A DNA stretch of 64,000 nt. It comes from Rhodamnia argentea (taxonomy: Eukaryota; Streptophyta; Magnoliopsida; Myrtales; Myrtaceae). Positions within the stretch are counted from its first letter, which is position 1. Every line of letters starts with the position of its first letter. The stretch is from assembly GCF_020921035.1 (NCBI RefSeq), contig NC_063150.1, forward strand, positions 22,801,826 to 22,865,825, written 5' to 3'. Positions 1 to 11,072 of this stretch are shown here, in pieces. The notes under the pieces are model-generated. The model saw only the letters and a program-made list of their open reading frames with translations, was not told the origin of the DNA and ran no database searches. The position numbers and the translations under genes are program-made.

Positions 1-623
1 CATAACTGTATAGGTCTTGCTGCTGCTGTTGTAATGGACTCTATTGTGTCTCATCGTATTCCCGCTTATTTATGCAGTTTTATTGACTTCTGTTTAGTTA
101 GTTTGTCCCCGTCTCTTTAAATTTTGTCAAGTCCTTTCCTCAAATTTGTATAGGTTTACATTTATTGTAGTTGTGGACCAAGGAACACACACATGTTCTC
201 TCTCCCCCCTCTTGCTTGATTTTTCTCCTGTCTCAAGTTTTCAATTCTACAACCTAGCTCTCCCAAGGTATGATGCATGAGGGCCTAGCGCTCCAGAGAT
301 GTAAAACTTGCAATACCTTTTGAGATAATCTCATGTTCGAATTTTGTTGACAAAAGCCCCAATACCTCAAATACCGTGCATTTGGATTATGTTGATTACA
401 GTTTGTTCAAATGCCTAGAATTAATCATATTGGAAGTTGAGGAGCATCCAAGGGTATCTTGTTGAGGAGCATCCAAAGGTATCTTATTGAATGCAGTTGC
501 GTCATATTACCAGTTCATTTAATGATTAGGTTGTTGAACTTTGCACTGTCATGTCATCCTCTTCCCAAAAAGTCGTGGATAAAACTGATCCATCTGTTAA
601 TGTTCATCAGATAGCATTCGGAA
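1..623. other. 5' flank of the NRPE7-like gene
   Basis: I recognise no coding exon here. A 25-bp unit is tandemly duplicated at about 436-485. A splice-acceptor-like CAG ends at 610, shortly before the ATG at 624, so part of this stretch may be a 5'-UTR exon or leader intron of the next gene (inference). Around 245-345 a B-box-like GTTCGAATT occurs, but it is too weak to call a SINE. Confidence 0.35.
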
Positions 624-1154
624 ATGTTTCTGAAGGTGCAGCTCCCGTGGAACGTGATCATTTCAGCAGAAAACCTGGACGTGAAGGGACTAATGCTGCA
701 AAGGTCCATCATAATACGCCTCTTGGATGACTTCGCATGTAAGAAGGCGACAAAGGACCTGGGTTATTTCCTCGCTGTGACGACACTGGAAAGCATCGGC
801 GAAGGGAAAGTGAGACAACATTCTGGAGACGTCCTTTTCCCTGTGGTCTTCAGCGGCATCACCTTTAAGCTTTTCCGGGGAGAAATCCTGGACGGAGTCG
901 TGCACAAGGTGCTCAAGCATGGGGTATTCTTGAGATGCGGGCCTGTCGAGAACATCTACCTCTCCAATCTGAAGATGGGCGACTACAAGTACGTGCCGGG
1001 GGAGAATCCTGTCTTCCTGAACGACAAGCTCTCCAAGATCGGTAAAGATGTGACTGTCCGATTCATGGTGATTGGGACAAAGTGGCTCGAGGTGGAGAGG
1101 GATTTTCAAGCGCTGGTCAGCTTGGAAGGTGATTTCCTAGGACCTGTTTCTTAG
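624..1154 (+). CDS. NRPE7: RNA polymerase V/IV subunit 7-like (RPB7 family)
   Basis: Intronless 176-residue protein beginning MFLKVQLPWNV and ending LEGDFLGPVS, matching the plant NRPE7/NRPD7 branch of the RPB7 family in length and pattern. The N-terminal half is the tip domain. The C-terminal half is the OB/S1-like domain, with GEILDGVVHKVLKHGVF and RCGPVENIYLS. In the family this subunit pairs with an RPB4-type partner to form the stalk of Pol IV or Pol V, plant polymerases of RNA-directed DNA methylation in the nucleus. The ATG at 624 gives the usual start of the family, and no stop or frameshift is seen. NRPE7 rather than NRPD7 is inferred from remembered Arabidopsis sequence. A Pol II NRPB7 is less likely because that branch starts differently. 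Function is inferred from homology. Confidence 0.88.
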   Translation: MFLKVQLPWNVIISAENLDVKGLMLQRSIIIRLLDDFACKKATKDLGYFLAVTTLESIGEGKVRQHSGDVLFPVVFSGITFKLFRGEILDGVVHKVLKHGVFLRCGPVENIYLSNLKMGDYKYVPGENPVFLNDKLSKIGKDVTVRFMVIGTKWLEVERDFQALVSLEGDFLGPVS

Positions 1155-1829
1155 TAACTTTGTCACATAAGCGGCATGTCTCTATGACGCCTTTTTTTCC
1201 TGTAAACGAATCACTTCAAACGTGTCTATGATATGTAGTGGTTAAGATTCGCCTCCTCGATTTTCTGTATGTTCTCACTAGTGGTTCACCTGTGGTTTCC
1301 ACGAGTTTTCTATCTGAGGTACTGTGATGATGATGCATCTGGTGCGGCCTGAGGGGTGGCTACCTGAGTTTTCCATGAGTTTTCTCACTAGAGAGCTGAC
1401 CTGTTTCTTCGCCATTGCCAGTGCTACCTGTTTTGGTACACCTCTAGCGGGGAACCTGTATGAATATCAAGGATTTGAACTAACTGTTATTTTTTCGCTT
1501 CTCGAAGTCCATCTCCTTGTCGCCGCGACTTCATCGATCCAGATTCTTTTGAAGTATAATTTACTATACATACTGCAGTTGAATGATGGTGGTAGCGGTG
1601 GAGTGGCGAGAATGACAACTCTTTACTAATGCATTGGAATTCTGAGTTATTTGAATGTAGCCGGATTTGATTAGAGTCGGATTGAGAATGAGATGGTTCG
1701 GTACAAGAGATATGTGACTCGGCACATCATCTAATCCATTCATTTGCCAACTTTAACAGAGAAGAAAAAAAATAAAAGAACAAACCATATCTATTTTCTC
1801 TAAGTTTGGATAAATATTATACGGACTAA
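1155..1829. other. 3' flank of the NRPE7-like gene
   Basis: Contains the likely 3' UTR. An open frame at 1324-1629 gives a protein with no recognisable domain. I see no other gene here. Confidence 0.4.
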
Positions 1830-2165
1830 AGTACTCTACAAGTGTCAAAACTTGTGTGTGGTGCTCACTTTATTGCCAAAATTTTCAAAACGATTACTTA
1901 AATGTCAATTTTTATGAAAAATGCTCACTTCAGTATCAATTCTAGTTTGAGGCGACGTGGCTCGGCGAGAATCCTATGCCTATTTTTTTTTATTAATATT
2001 TGAGCTGATGTGGCTCATTGGAGTTAGCATTGAAGTGAGTATTTTTCAAAAAATTTGACACTTAAAAGTGATCCTTTTTTTTTTATAAAATTTGATACTT
2101 AGGCGATCATTTTAAAAATTTTGACATTAAAGTAGGCGACATACATGAGTTTTAGCAAATTTAGT
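1830..2165. repeat. Short fold-back (MITE-like) element upstream of the PPR gene
   Basis: A left half with GCTCACTTCAGTATC (about 1922-1937) is answered by an inverted counterpart, GCATTGAAGTGAGTATTTTT (about 2028-2047). Runs built on AAATTTTGACA flank both halves, and GACGTGGCTC / GATGTGGCTC lie near the centre. This is the arrangement of a degenerate fold-back element. It ends about 90 bp before the PPR start codon, so it probably lies in that gene's promoter or leader. Confidence 0.5.
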
Positions 2166-2253
2166 TGGCGTGGAAGTTCTTTTCTGGCTATTCGGCTCGT
2201 TCGCAAGTAGGTACGTGCGTGCATGACTCTAGCGCTGGACCAAGAGAGGGGGA

Positions 2254-4404
2254 ATGCAAGCGCAACGTCGCTCGGACATCCTCTGCCAGCTTCAAGCAAG
2301 AGCCTTTTCATCATGCACACACGCCTCGACATCGTCCTCGTCCTCTCGCTTGGAGGCCCACCACGATCACCTCCTCAAGAACTCCTGCGACGATGCTTCC
2401 TCGTTGAAGCAAATCCACTCTTCTCTCACCACTCGCGGTCTCATCACGCAAGACCCGCACTTGAGCGCTCAGGTCATCATCAAGTACTCCAAATTTGGAC
2501 GCCCAGATAGTGCGCGGTCCTTGTTCGACGGCATCACTGCTAAATGCGGGAGACCCAATTCGTTCCTATGGAACACTATGATGCGTGCGTATGCCAACAA
2601 TGGGCATCGTGCGGATACTTTGGAGCTTTATGCCCTTATGCGCAGAGGTGGCGTCCTGCCCAATAACTACACTTTCCCTTTTGTTCTCAAGGCGTGCGCT
2701 TCCGATTCGAAACCGCTTGCGCGCGGCTGGGAAGTTGTTCATGGGGAGACCATTAAAACTGGGTTTGATTCCGATATGTATGTTGAGGCGGCTTTGGTCG
2801 ATGCATATGCAAAATGCGGGCAAATCAGTTACGCGCGCAAGGTGTTTGATGGAATGACGAAGAGGGACCTCGTTTGTTGGACCAGCATGATTACTGCCTA
2901 TGAGCAGGCTGAGCAGCCTCAGGATTCACTGATGCTATTTTGCAGGATGCAGCAAGAAGAGAGTCTTTCGCCTGATCCGGTTGCCGTGGTTAGTGTTGCC
3001 TCCGCTGTTGGGCAGGTGGGGGATGTTAAGAGTGCTAAGTCAGTCCATGCGTATGCCATCCAGAACGGGATTTTGGGGGACGTCTGTGTCGGGAATTCAG
3101 TAGTTGCAATGTACACCAAATGTGGGAATATAGAATACGCGCGCATGGCTTTCGATAGGATGAAGGATAGAGACAGAATTTCTTGGAACTCCATGCTTTC
3201 AGGATATGTACAAAATGGACACGCCAATGAAGCTCTGTTGCTGTTTGAGCAGATGAAGGATTCTGGGTGTCAACCTAATCCTGTGACGGCATTGATTATG
3301 GTATCTGCATGTGCTTTCCTGGGATCCCGCCATCTTGGGAAGAAGATCCATGACTACATACTCGAGAATGAGATGAAAGTCGACATAACACTGCAAAATG
3401 CATTAATGGACATGTATGCTAAGTGTGGGAACTTGGAAACAGCTAGTAAGATGTTCTATGAAATTCATCCGAAAGAGCGGGATGTGAGCTCATGGAATGT
3501 GCTGATTTCAGCATATGGCATGCATGGGCATGGAGAAGAAGCATTGAACCTCTACTTGCAGATGCAAGAGAAAGGTGTTGCACCGAATCACATCACTTTC
3601 ACGTCCATTCTTTCTGCATGTAGTCACGCCGGCTTGATCAATGAAGGCAGAAAGTGTTTCGCAGATATGTCAAAGTTTTCTGTCACGCCGGAGGTGAAAC
3701 ATTACGCTTGCATGGTTGACATGCTTGGGCGAGCTGGACTCTTGGATGAAGCTTTTGATCTCATTAAAAGTATGCCGGCATCACCGAATGGTGGAGTTTG
3801 GGGAGCACTCCTTTTAGCCTGCCGAGTTCATGGGAACAGTGAATTGGGGGAGATTGCTGCAAACAATCTCTTTCAGATTGAGCCAGCACATCCAGGATAT
3901 TATGTGCTCTTGTCAAATATATATGCTGCATCGAGGAGATGGCAAGAAGTTGGGAAGCTGAGAGAAAACATGAAAACTAGAGGACTAAGTAAACCTGCAG
4001 CTTTTAGCGTGATAGAATATGGTCAAGAGGCAATAGGATTTCATACTGCTGACCAGTTGAATCCATACCGTGGTGAAGTTTACAGGCATATGGAGCGGTT
4101 GCTTGTTGAGATGAAGATGCGAGGGTATTTGCCAGACCAGTCATGTGTTCTTCATGATGTTGAAGACGAAGACAAGGATCACATTCTGAATTATCACAGT
4201 GAGAAGCTCGCAGTTGCATTCGGAATAATGAGGACAGATCCGGAATCAGTGATTACTGTGAGCAAGAACCTTCGCATTTGCAATGACTGTCACTCAGCCT
4301 TCAAGTTTCTTTCGGACATATACCAGAGGAGGATTGTGGTGAGAGATGCTAACCGGTTCCATCACTTCCAAGCTGGCTCTTGTTCATGCAAGGATTACTG
4401 GTGA
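2254..4404 (+). CDS. PLS-class pentatricopeptide repeat protein, DYW subgroup
   Basis: Intronless 716-residue protein. The N-terminus is Ser/Arg-rich and low in acidic residues (MQAQRRSDILCQLQARAFSS), compatible with an organelle-targeting peptide. A long series of PLS-type PPR repeats follows, with hallmarks such as AYAKCG, MYAKCGN, SWNVLISAYGMHGHG and FTSILSACSHAGLI. E/E+ segments come next, then a C-terminal DYW domain. The deaminase-like HSE motif is at 648-650 (YHSEKLA), a CxxC is at 676-679 (CNDC), and the protein ends exactly in DYW. In this family such proteins bind organellar RNA and carry out or guide C-to-U editing in mitochondria or plastids. The target site cannot be read from the sequence. 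The reading frame is intact. The first ATG of the frame was chosen because it supplies the transit-peptide-like start. Confidence 0.93.
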   Translation: MQAQRRSDILCQLQARAFSSCTHASTSSSSSRLEAHHDHLLKNSCDDASSLKQIHSSLTTRGLITQDPHLSAQVIIKYSKFGRPDSARSLFDGITAKCGRPNSFLWNTMMRAYANNGHRADTLELYALMRRGGVLPNNYTFPFVLKACASDSKPLARGWEVVHGETIKTGFDSDMYVEAALVDAYAKCGQISYARKVFDGMTKRDLVCWTSMITAYEQAEQPQDSLMLFCRMQQEESLSPDPVAVVSVASAVGQVGDVKSAKSVHAYAIQNGILGDVCVGNSVVAMYTKCGNIEYARMAFDRMKDRDRISWNSMLSGYVQNGHANEALLLFEQMKDSGCQPNPVTALIMVSACAFLGSRHLGKKIHDYILENEMKVDITLQNALMDMYAKCGNLETASKMFYEIHPKERDVSSWNVLISAYGMHGHGEEALNLYLQMQEKGVAPNHITFTSILSACSHAGLINEGRKCFADMSKFSVTPEVKHYACMVDMLGRAGLLDEAFDLIKSMPASPNGGVWGALLLACRVHGNSELGEIAANNLFQIEPAHPGYYVLLSNIYAASRRWQEVGKLRENMKTRGLSKPAAFSVIEYGQEAIGFHTADQLNPYRGEVYRHMERLLVEMKMRGYLPDQSCVLHDVEDEDKDHILNYHSEKLAVAFGIMRTDPESVITVSKNLRICNDCHSAFKFLSDIYQRRIVVRDANRFHHFQAGSCSCKDYW

Positions 4405-5828
4405 TCCGCCACTTTGAACTTGAGCATACTTCATCTGTTTAAAAAAGGACCTTGAACCCCTCTGAGTCATCCCTTTTGATGCATTACTCTGAGGCCGACA
4501 GATTCCGAATTCTTGGTGATGCAGAGGGATTGAAGTTTCATCTAAGGGAGAGGTATATGGAGGACGCTTTTGCGCCGTTATTTTCAAATAGACCCCTAGA
4601 AAGAGCTTGATGGCATGTTGGTATTCGAAGGGCCAGAGGACTTAAAGGTGAGTGCTTGTATCTTGGTATCTAGTGACGATCCTTGTCTGACCACCTTTTT
4701 TCCAGCCACCAAGGGTCGCGCAAGCTGGTTCTCGCAGCGCATTATGTAATCCAGTTTTGTGGGAGAAATCTGGGTTTGGATTAAATGAATTCTTTAAGAA
4801 CAGAATTGTCTTTCTCGACAGGTTGAAGGATGATGAATTAGCTAAGGTACAAAGATGAGCGCCGGTGGTCGTTGTAGCCTTGCGACAGAGTGAAAAAAAG
4901 TTGTGGGCTCCCCGAATGATCATTCTCAAAGTCATTGTAACCTGATGTCTCACATAACAGATGAAGATTCTCTTCCTAACAACCTCTTCAGCGAGCTCGG
5001 GCTCACCCAGCCATGGCGAGGCTTTCATTCAGATTTCTTGCGCATAGATGATGTCTTCATGCGCTACTGTCACGAAATTAGCCAATGCAAAACGTCTTTG
5101 GTCGTCTTTAAACCGCTTAGTTGGCAAGACTTGTCAAGAACTTCAGCCGTAGATTGCTTTCCTCCCCTTTTTACTTTGCCCATTCTCTCCTTGCCCATCG
5201 CGATTCCTCTTGATCTTGATAGATAGTGTATTACATTGAGATAGATAGATTATGTTGCTGTTACTTTTTTTGTGTTTTTCCTAATCTTTATTTGTTGCTC
5301 TATTGGGTCAATTAGCATCCTGCTACTATCCTCTTGTGACTTTGTTATTCTGCCAAGGCACCTTTAAACTGCAGTGATAGATGTGGATCTCACCTCAAGT
5401 CAAAGGTTGTGCACAGCCATCGTTTTTGGTCGATCCATCTCGGGCCGATGGCCAAACACACGCATTTCAGCTGACGACCAACAAACGCAGATTGAAGTTT
5501 CGTCCACATCAAACTCAGTAAATTTATAGAAATCAAAACGACTTTCTCCTGTTGGCGTTTCCTCCAAATTGCCTTGAATCTACAGCTCTCATCTCATTCA
5601 TCAACAAAACAAACTGTTCCACCATAGATGAGCAACAATTACAGACCTTTACAAAATGTACAACAGACTTATACCCGTAGCGAATGAAAACCTGTACCTA
5701 CCAATACACGATCTCACCGTTTGCCTAAAAAGCTAGTATTCAGTGAATTTTCTCCAAGCAAAAAAAGAAAAAGAAAAAGAAAAAATAGCCCAGAGAGAGA
5801 AGGGGGAAGAGGAGAAAGGAAGGGAAAA
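4405..5828. other. Convergent intergenic region between the PPR and SEC23 genes
   Basis: The two genes point toward each other, so this stretch should contain both 3' UTRs. Short open frames, for example 4903-5226, have no recognisable domain. An A-rich purine stretch lies at about 5760-5790. I see no repeat or further gene. Confidence 0.45.
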
Positions 5829-8800
5829 TTACCCCTGAACTGCCAAAGCTTGCAGGTGCTCTATAAAAACTTGCAAGCTCAAATCATCGGTTAAAATAAC
5901 ATCCGACCCGTCGGTGTAGGTGGAGTTCTGAGTAACTGAGGGGTTCAACTTAGCAAGAAGAAACCTCGCCTGACTACTGTGCTGGTCGCATTTTATCAGC
6001 TTCGGTGGCGGAGCTCTTTCAACCACCAACTGTTCCGCATCGATTTCTGGTGCCTCCAACAACTTCCTCAGATTCTCATGGTTCGGGTCTTTATCATAGC
6101 CAAGCTTCCTCCACTGGGCAATCTTAGACCCATAATGAATAACCACATTAAAATAAGAATCGAAAAGTAATATAACATCGGGAGAGATGGACCGAACATC
6201 TAGTAGCACCGGAACCGGGGGTCCATCAAATGAATACTGGAAAAGTGTGGGCTGCATCATGATAAGAGATCCCACTACACCCTCACGGTTAAGCATCAGT
6301 CTGAAGAAAGCTGTCTCATCTGGAGAACTATTGAAAACGTCTATAAACTGCGACCTCCTCAAATAATACATGAATTGGGGATATAGTGAGAAGTTTGAAG
6401 ACAAGCGAAATGTAGACGGATCTTCCTGTATGTAGTCTCCAAACTTAGAAGCAAAACGGATAAGTGCATCGTCTAACCATCTAATCACATCTCGAGCATA
6501 GCAGCTCTCCATGCGGTGGATGGCAAGTCTAGCCATAACCGAGGCTGCTGCTTCTTGATCAAACCCTGAGGCAATTTCAGGGGAGTTCTTGCCAACCCAT
6601 CTTCTCGCAGTGGTTGTCACTCTCTTTCTAATACTTGAGATTCCATAGCGGTAACTAGTTATGAACTGTATGAAGAATGCGGTTCCTGGCTGGATCTTTT
6701 TCTCGTCACCAACTTGGAAGAAGAAAGCTATGCATGCTTTATTTGTGAGTGCGCCCACCTTCCATGAATTAGTACCGCCCTCCCCGATCACGTTCTCGCT
6801 CACTAAACCATTGCTTTTCTGAAGAGAAACACAGGGTCCTAAAGCACCACAAATCTTCAGATCTTGTGTTGTCACTACCTCAATTGTTACATCAAAGTAC
6901 ATTTTCAGATTTCCTTGTTCGTCACGACTAAAGAAGTTCTTCAAACACTTTCGGAATTCATACGACTCAAAAGATTCTCCCAGCATCATAAATCCACCCG
7001 AGTTATCAACAGGAGCTTTTAGTTCTGCAGCTCCGACTTGATCAAGGGAACACGCAAATAAATCAAGAACAATGGACGCATCAGATAACCTCTGCAATAA
7101 TCTCTTGTAAAAGCTGCAAGATTTCAAATAGTACGGTGCACACCCATTAATGAGATCTCTGTGTGTTCGGATGGAATTATTCCGATCAAGATCTACGACT
7201 ATACCCGGGCCAAGTGTGGCGGGTCCTGATGTGAATACCATGACCCGAGACCCCACATTGCTCAAGCACCCTTGTACAAGTCCCACTGCAACTGATATTG
7301 CAGTCCCTGTACATCTCAGGGGGCGAGACGCAGGCCTCGCTGCTGTTGAACAATGGATCTCTTCAATAGCAGTTGTGATGCTAAATTCACATTCAGACAC
7401 AGGAAGCAAATACCCCTGATTTTGAATAATTGGTGGCTTTCCAGGCTGTTGATACCTTTTGCGATGGATACCCAGGAATTGTTGAACCTACGATGAAGCA
7501 AAAAGAAATCTTGTCATCCTGCGAGAATTTACCAGGTTATGCCCAGCAACTAGCAAGGATAAAATAACTCTATTGAGAAAATCAACTCGTACAGTCCCAA
7601 GCGACCTTTAATCTACAATTTTCTTATTTCTCCTCTTTTGTTCAAATTCGGACAGAGGATTTACACCACATATAAAGGCACAAAGTGTTCAAGCTCATGA
7701 AGGTCTACAAATGCAGCTAGCAACTTATTGTGACGATGATCATTGAAACTAACAGAACAGTTTAGTACTTTGACTGTTATACCTACATCTTCTGGAGACC
7801 TTTTACAAACACCCAAATAATAATCCTCAACAGCATAAATTACCAATATCATACTATCTCCAACAGAGGATATGAAACGGGCATGAGTTAGATGAAACTA
7901 GAAGTCACTGAAGTCACAATCTGACTACAATATTAAATTAAACAAAGCACCAATATACGACTGAGCCTTTTACCAAAAGGCTTGTAACAATGTGGTAAGA
8001 CACATTCACGTTCACAGTACTCGTCTCACGACCAATTTCATACTCCACTTTTGTTGCAATCTAAAGTATCCGAGATTCTCTTGCGGCCACCTCTTGTTTT
8101 ATATTTTGTTACTCTTTAATCGAAAACAAAATAACAAAAGGACTTCGATAAAACAGTAGAAAGTCAAGGGTGACAAGGAGTTACCAACTAACCTGATCAG
8201 CTGAGAGCTCGCGTTCTCCATGAAAAACCACAACCCTTGAGCACTCCGGAAAACCGAGATCATGAATCCTGACCATCGAATCGAAAGTAACCAACCCCAC
8301 AAGTGCACTCTCCGGCAACTGCTCCACCACAAGCAACAGCTCATTCTTAAGCGCCCTCAGGTCCTCCTCGCTCGAACAAACATCCACCACAAACACAAAC
8401 GCCGGCCCCACTCCACGCACATCAGCACTTGACACCGACAATGATGAAAAGGACGAAGCAGAAGCCACAGAAGGGATCGACCTGGGTGATCCATTTGCCC
8501 AACCTTGGTTCATATTAGGATTCGAACCCCAACTTTTCCCTTCCAACTTACTAAACCTATGATCCACATTTGCCCGAACTGAACTTGGCGACGACCCATC
8601 ACCCCAATTCCTATTCAAACTAGCACTTGAACCCGCCCTCGCATTAAAACCCGAATTCAATGACAACATGGAAAGCGTACTATTGCTAAAACCGATACCC
8701 AAACCTGAGTTCGCAGTCGGGCTGGCGTACTCCACCGCGCTGTAAGTCGGGAAGAGCTCCGCCGGCAGGTTGTTCTCTCCAATACCAGCATAGGAACGAG

Positions 8801-9062
8801 GAAAGGGGTTTCTTTGGTGACAAAAGGGGCACACCCAGATCCGTGACGGGTAGTCGACGCGGGCGTAAGGGTTCAGGACGCCGCCGCAGCGGGTGCAGAT
8901 CAAGGGGTCGTAGGTGAGGACGGGGAGCTCCGGGAATTGCGCGAGAGGAGTGCACATGATGCTGAGAGGGATGACGAGGGACGAGGACTCGGATTTGGAG
9001 GTTGGCCACGCGTTCCACGACCACCGAAGCCCTTCGATCACTTCTAGCTCGACGAAGTCCAT
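5829..9062 (-). CDS. Divergent SEC23-like COPII coat protein with a Ser/Asn-rich insert
   Basis: Two exons, 8193-9062 and 5829-7487, joined in phase 0 by a 705-bp intron (donor GTTAGT, acceptor TAG), give 842 residues. The ATG at 9062 ([11 protein letters not shown]) is used; the frame stays open about eight codons upstream, but only from a TTG. The zinc ribbon is C56-x2-C59 and C78-x2-C81 (CTRCGG, CPFC). A Ser/Asn/Gly-rich insert follows at about residues 112-220, then the vWA-like trunk (PAFVFVVDV), the beta-sandwich and helical regions ([32 protein letters not shown]) and the gelsolin-like end ([19 protein letters not shown]). SEC23 is the inner COPII coat subunit and the GAP for SAR1 at ER exit sites. 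The insert and overall pattern fit the divergent Arabidopsis At4g01810-type clade (remembered, not searched) rather than canonical SEC23. Confidence 0.93.
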
Positions 9063-9604
9063 TTGGGCCAAATTCGGAGGCGACAAAGGGAGGGTTTTTG
9101 GTGGGTGATCTCACATGGGGTTTTTGGAGGAGAGTGAAGAGCTTGATGTTGGGATTGATTGGTATTGCTTGCAGAATCGAAATCAGAGAAGACGGAGGAA
9201 TCAGGAGGAGGAGGAGGAGGAGGTTGTCCTGATCGCTAAGAAAGCGAGAAGGAGAGGGAATGTTTTGAGTGAGAACGAAGACTGATGTCCAGCCTCTGGG
9301 TCGGGAGCGAAGAGAAGTGGAGAGCTAAGGAAAGAAAACTCCTGGTGGGCTTTTTGATTAGCTTCTATGACGAATCCGTCGCGACTCTGCGTGCGCAGTC
9401 GCAAGCTGGTCGAAGAGCAAAGCAATGATACATCGTATGCGCACCGAAAATGTCCGAAATCAAAGTTGGCCAACCCGGTTACTTCGTTATTATCGTGAAG
9501 GGGCCTAAAAGTCGAAGCTTCATTTGAGCCATCAAGACTTAAAACGGCAGCTTGCAAAGGGTCAATAGCCTGAGCAGTGAGCTTGAGGAAAATGACACGA
9601 TAAA
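9063..9604 (-). promoter_or_regulatory. Leader and promoter region of the SEC23-like gene
   Basis: Directly upstream of the SEC23 ATG. It contains a (GGA)n-type purine run at about 9203-9222, which is CT-rich in gene orientation as in many plant 5' UTRs. An open frame at 9201-9611 has no domain and is best explained as leader sequence. No clear TATA box was identified. Confidence 0.4.
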
Positions 9605-11014
9605 CCTGCATGATAATGATTTTGATTCTTTGATTCTATTTTTTAAAACAAAAAAGAATGTGAATCATGTTTGATAATGTAAATAATTTTAATTCTGATT
9701 CTGATTCTATTTTCGAGAATAGTTTTGGAGCAAAAATAATAACAAAAATAATATTTGTTCGGAAAAAAAGAATTACTTTTGAGAATCACAAAACAAAATA
9801 AACTCCGACAGCTCTCACTTTTCCCTTTCAATTCTCTCATCACTTTTCCCTCGACCTAAAATAGAACGAGGTCTCATTTTCAAAGAAAAATATATAAAAT
9901 AAAAAAAATTCAAAAAAAATCATAAAAATCATAAAAATATTGAAAAAAATTATAAAAAAATAAGAAAAATTTCAGAAAATCCATAAAAATAGAAAAATCT
10001 TATAATAGGATAGTTTGACCTTATTTTCATAAATTTGGACCTGTATTCCCTATATTTCATATATTTCTTTTTTAGAAAAAGAATAAACACCTTTGAGATT
10101 AAATTTGAACCAAATTTCTCTAAGCCTTTAGGACTTCATTAGGCTCTTATGATGCGATTTATCAATGTCATGATTCCTTGACTACGCACCGATTTCATTG
10201 GTTGTGATTTGCTTGGGTAAAAGTACTTTAAATTTAGTCTAGTTTTAGAAAATTTGAAAAAAGACAAAAACAACTCGCGTGAACACTTAACATTGGCTTA
10301 CCTCAAATGTTTAAAAATGAATTGAAAATGTGCATGAAACATATTTAGAAAATATTTAACTTCGGTGCTGAAAGGGCGTCAATGAAAACACCAACGTAAC
10401 CAAGTTTTCGAACCTTAGATTTCTCTAGTTGCGCAGAATCGAACGATTTCTCTTAAGCGCTCAATAAGATTTCCGATCTACCTTGCTCAAAGACTTGTGG
10501 CGACTTCATTTGCATGTACACAAACACATGTCATCGATCACACTAAAATCGAATCTGCTATTCTCTCGTTGATATTTGGTATAGGCTTGGGAGGGCTCGA
10601 GTTAATCCGAAATCACACACTAACTCAATATAGTCTCTCTCTTTTTTAAGCTTAAAACGAGTCGTTATGACATAATAATTAGATGGAATAGCATGAAAAA
10701 ATGTTATAAGCAATATGCAATATGTTATATAAGAGAATCAATATGAATTATTCTTCGATTAATTTGAAATGTATGATGGAATTTTACAAAGTAACTACGT
10801 AATTCTTTTACTTAAATGACAAAAATTGGGAAGAAAATTATTCTCGAGAACAAAAGTTTTGTGCAGTTACCAAACGCATTTCTATTCCAAGAGTAGAAAT
10901 TTTGTGCAGTTACCAAACACGTTCTAACTCTCTAAAATTCATCCAAAGAGCAGAATAAAAAAAATCAATTCTAATCAGAATCATTTTTTCGGATCGGAAT
11001 CGTTGTCATGCAGG
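9605..11014. mobile_element. Non-autonomous TIR element 1 of three in a row
   Basis: The left end reads CCTGCATGATAATGATT. The inverted right end reads CCTGCATGACAACGATTCC, ending at 11014. Both arms continue as diverged inverted repeats rich in GATTCTGATTCT-type sequence and 'gttaccaaac'-type words. The interior is AT-rich with no coding frame, as expected of a non-autonomous DNA transposon. No convincing target-site duplication was seen. Confidence 0.6.
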
Positions 11015-11072
11015 CCAAAATCTCATAGCCTTCGTAGAAGCTCATTTTAATTTCAAAACTTTTCCTAGAATC

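Noticed and set aside
245..345. Possible SINE with a B-box-like GTTCGAATT
   Set aside because: No convincing A box, tail or target duplication was visible.
690..1109. 139-codon antisense frame within the NRPE7-like gene
   Set aside because: It mirrors a conserved coding region and has no homology pattern of its own.
9062..9086. Upstream extension of the SEC23 N-terminus
   Set aside because: The frame is open but begins with TTG; the first ATG at 9062 gives the expected MDFVELE start.
9201..9611. 136-codon minus-strand frame upstream of SEC23
   Set aside because: No domain, ends in a Ser run from a GGA repeat, and lies in the expected 5' leader.
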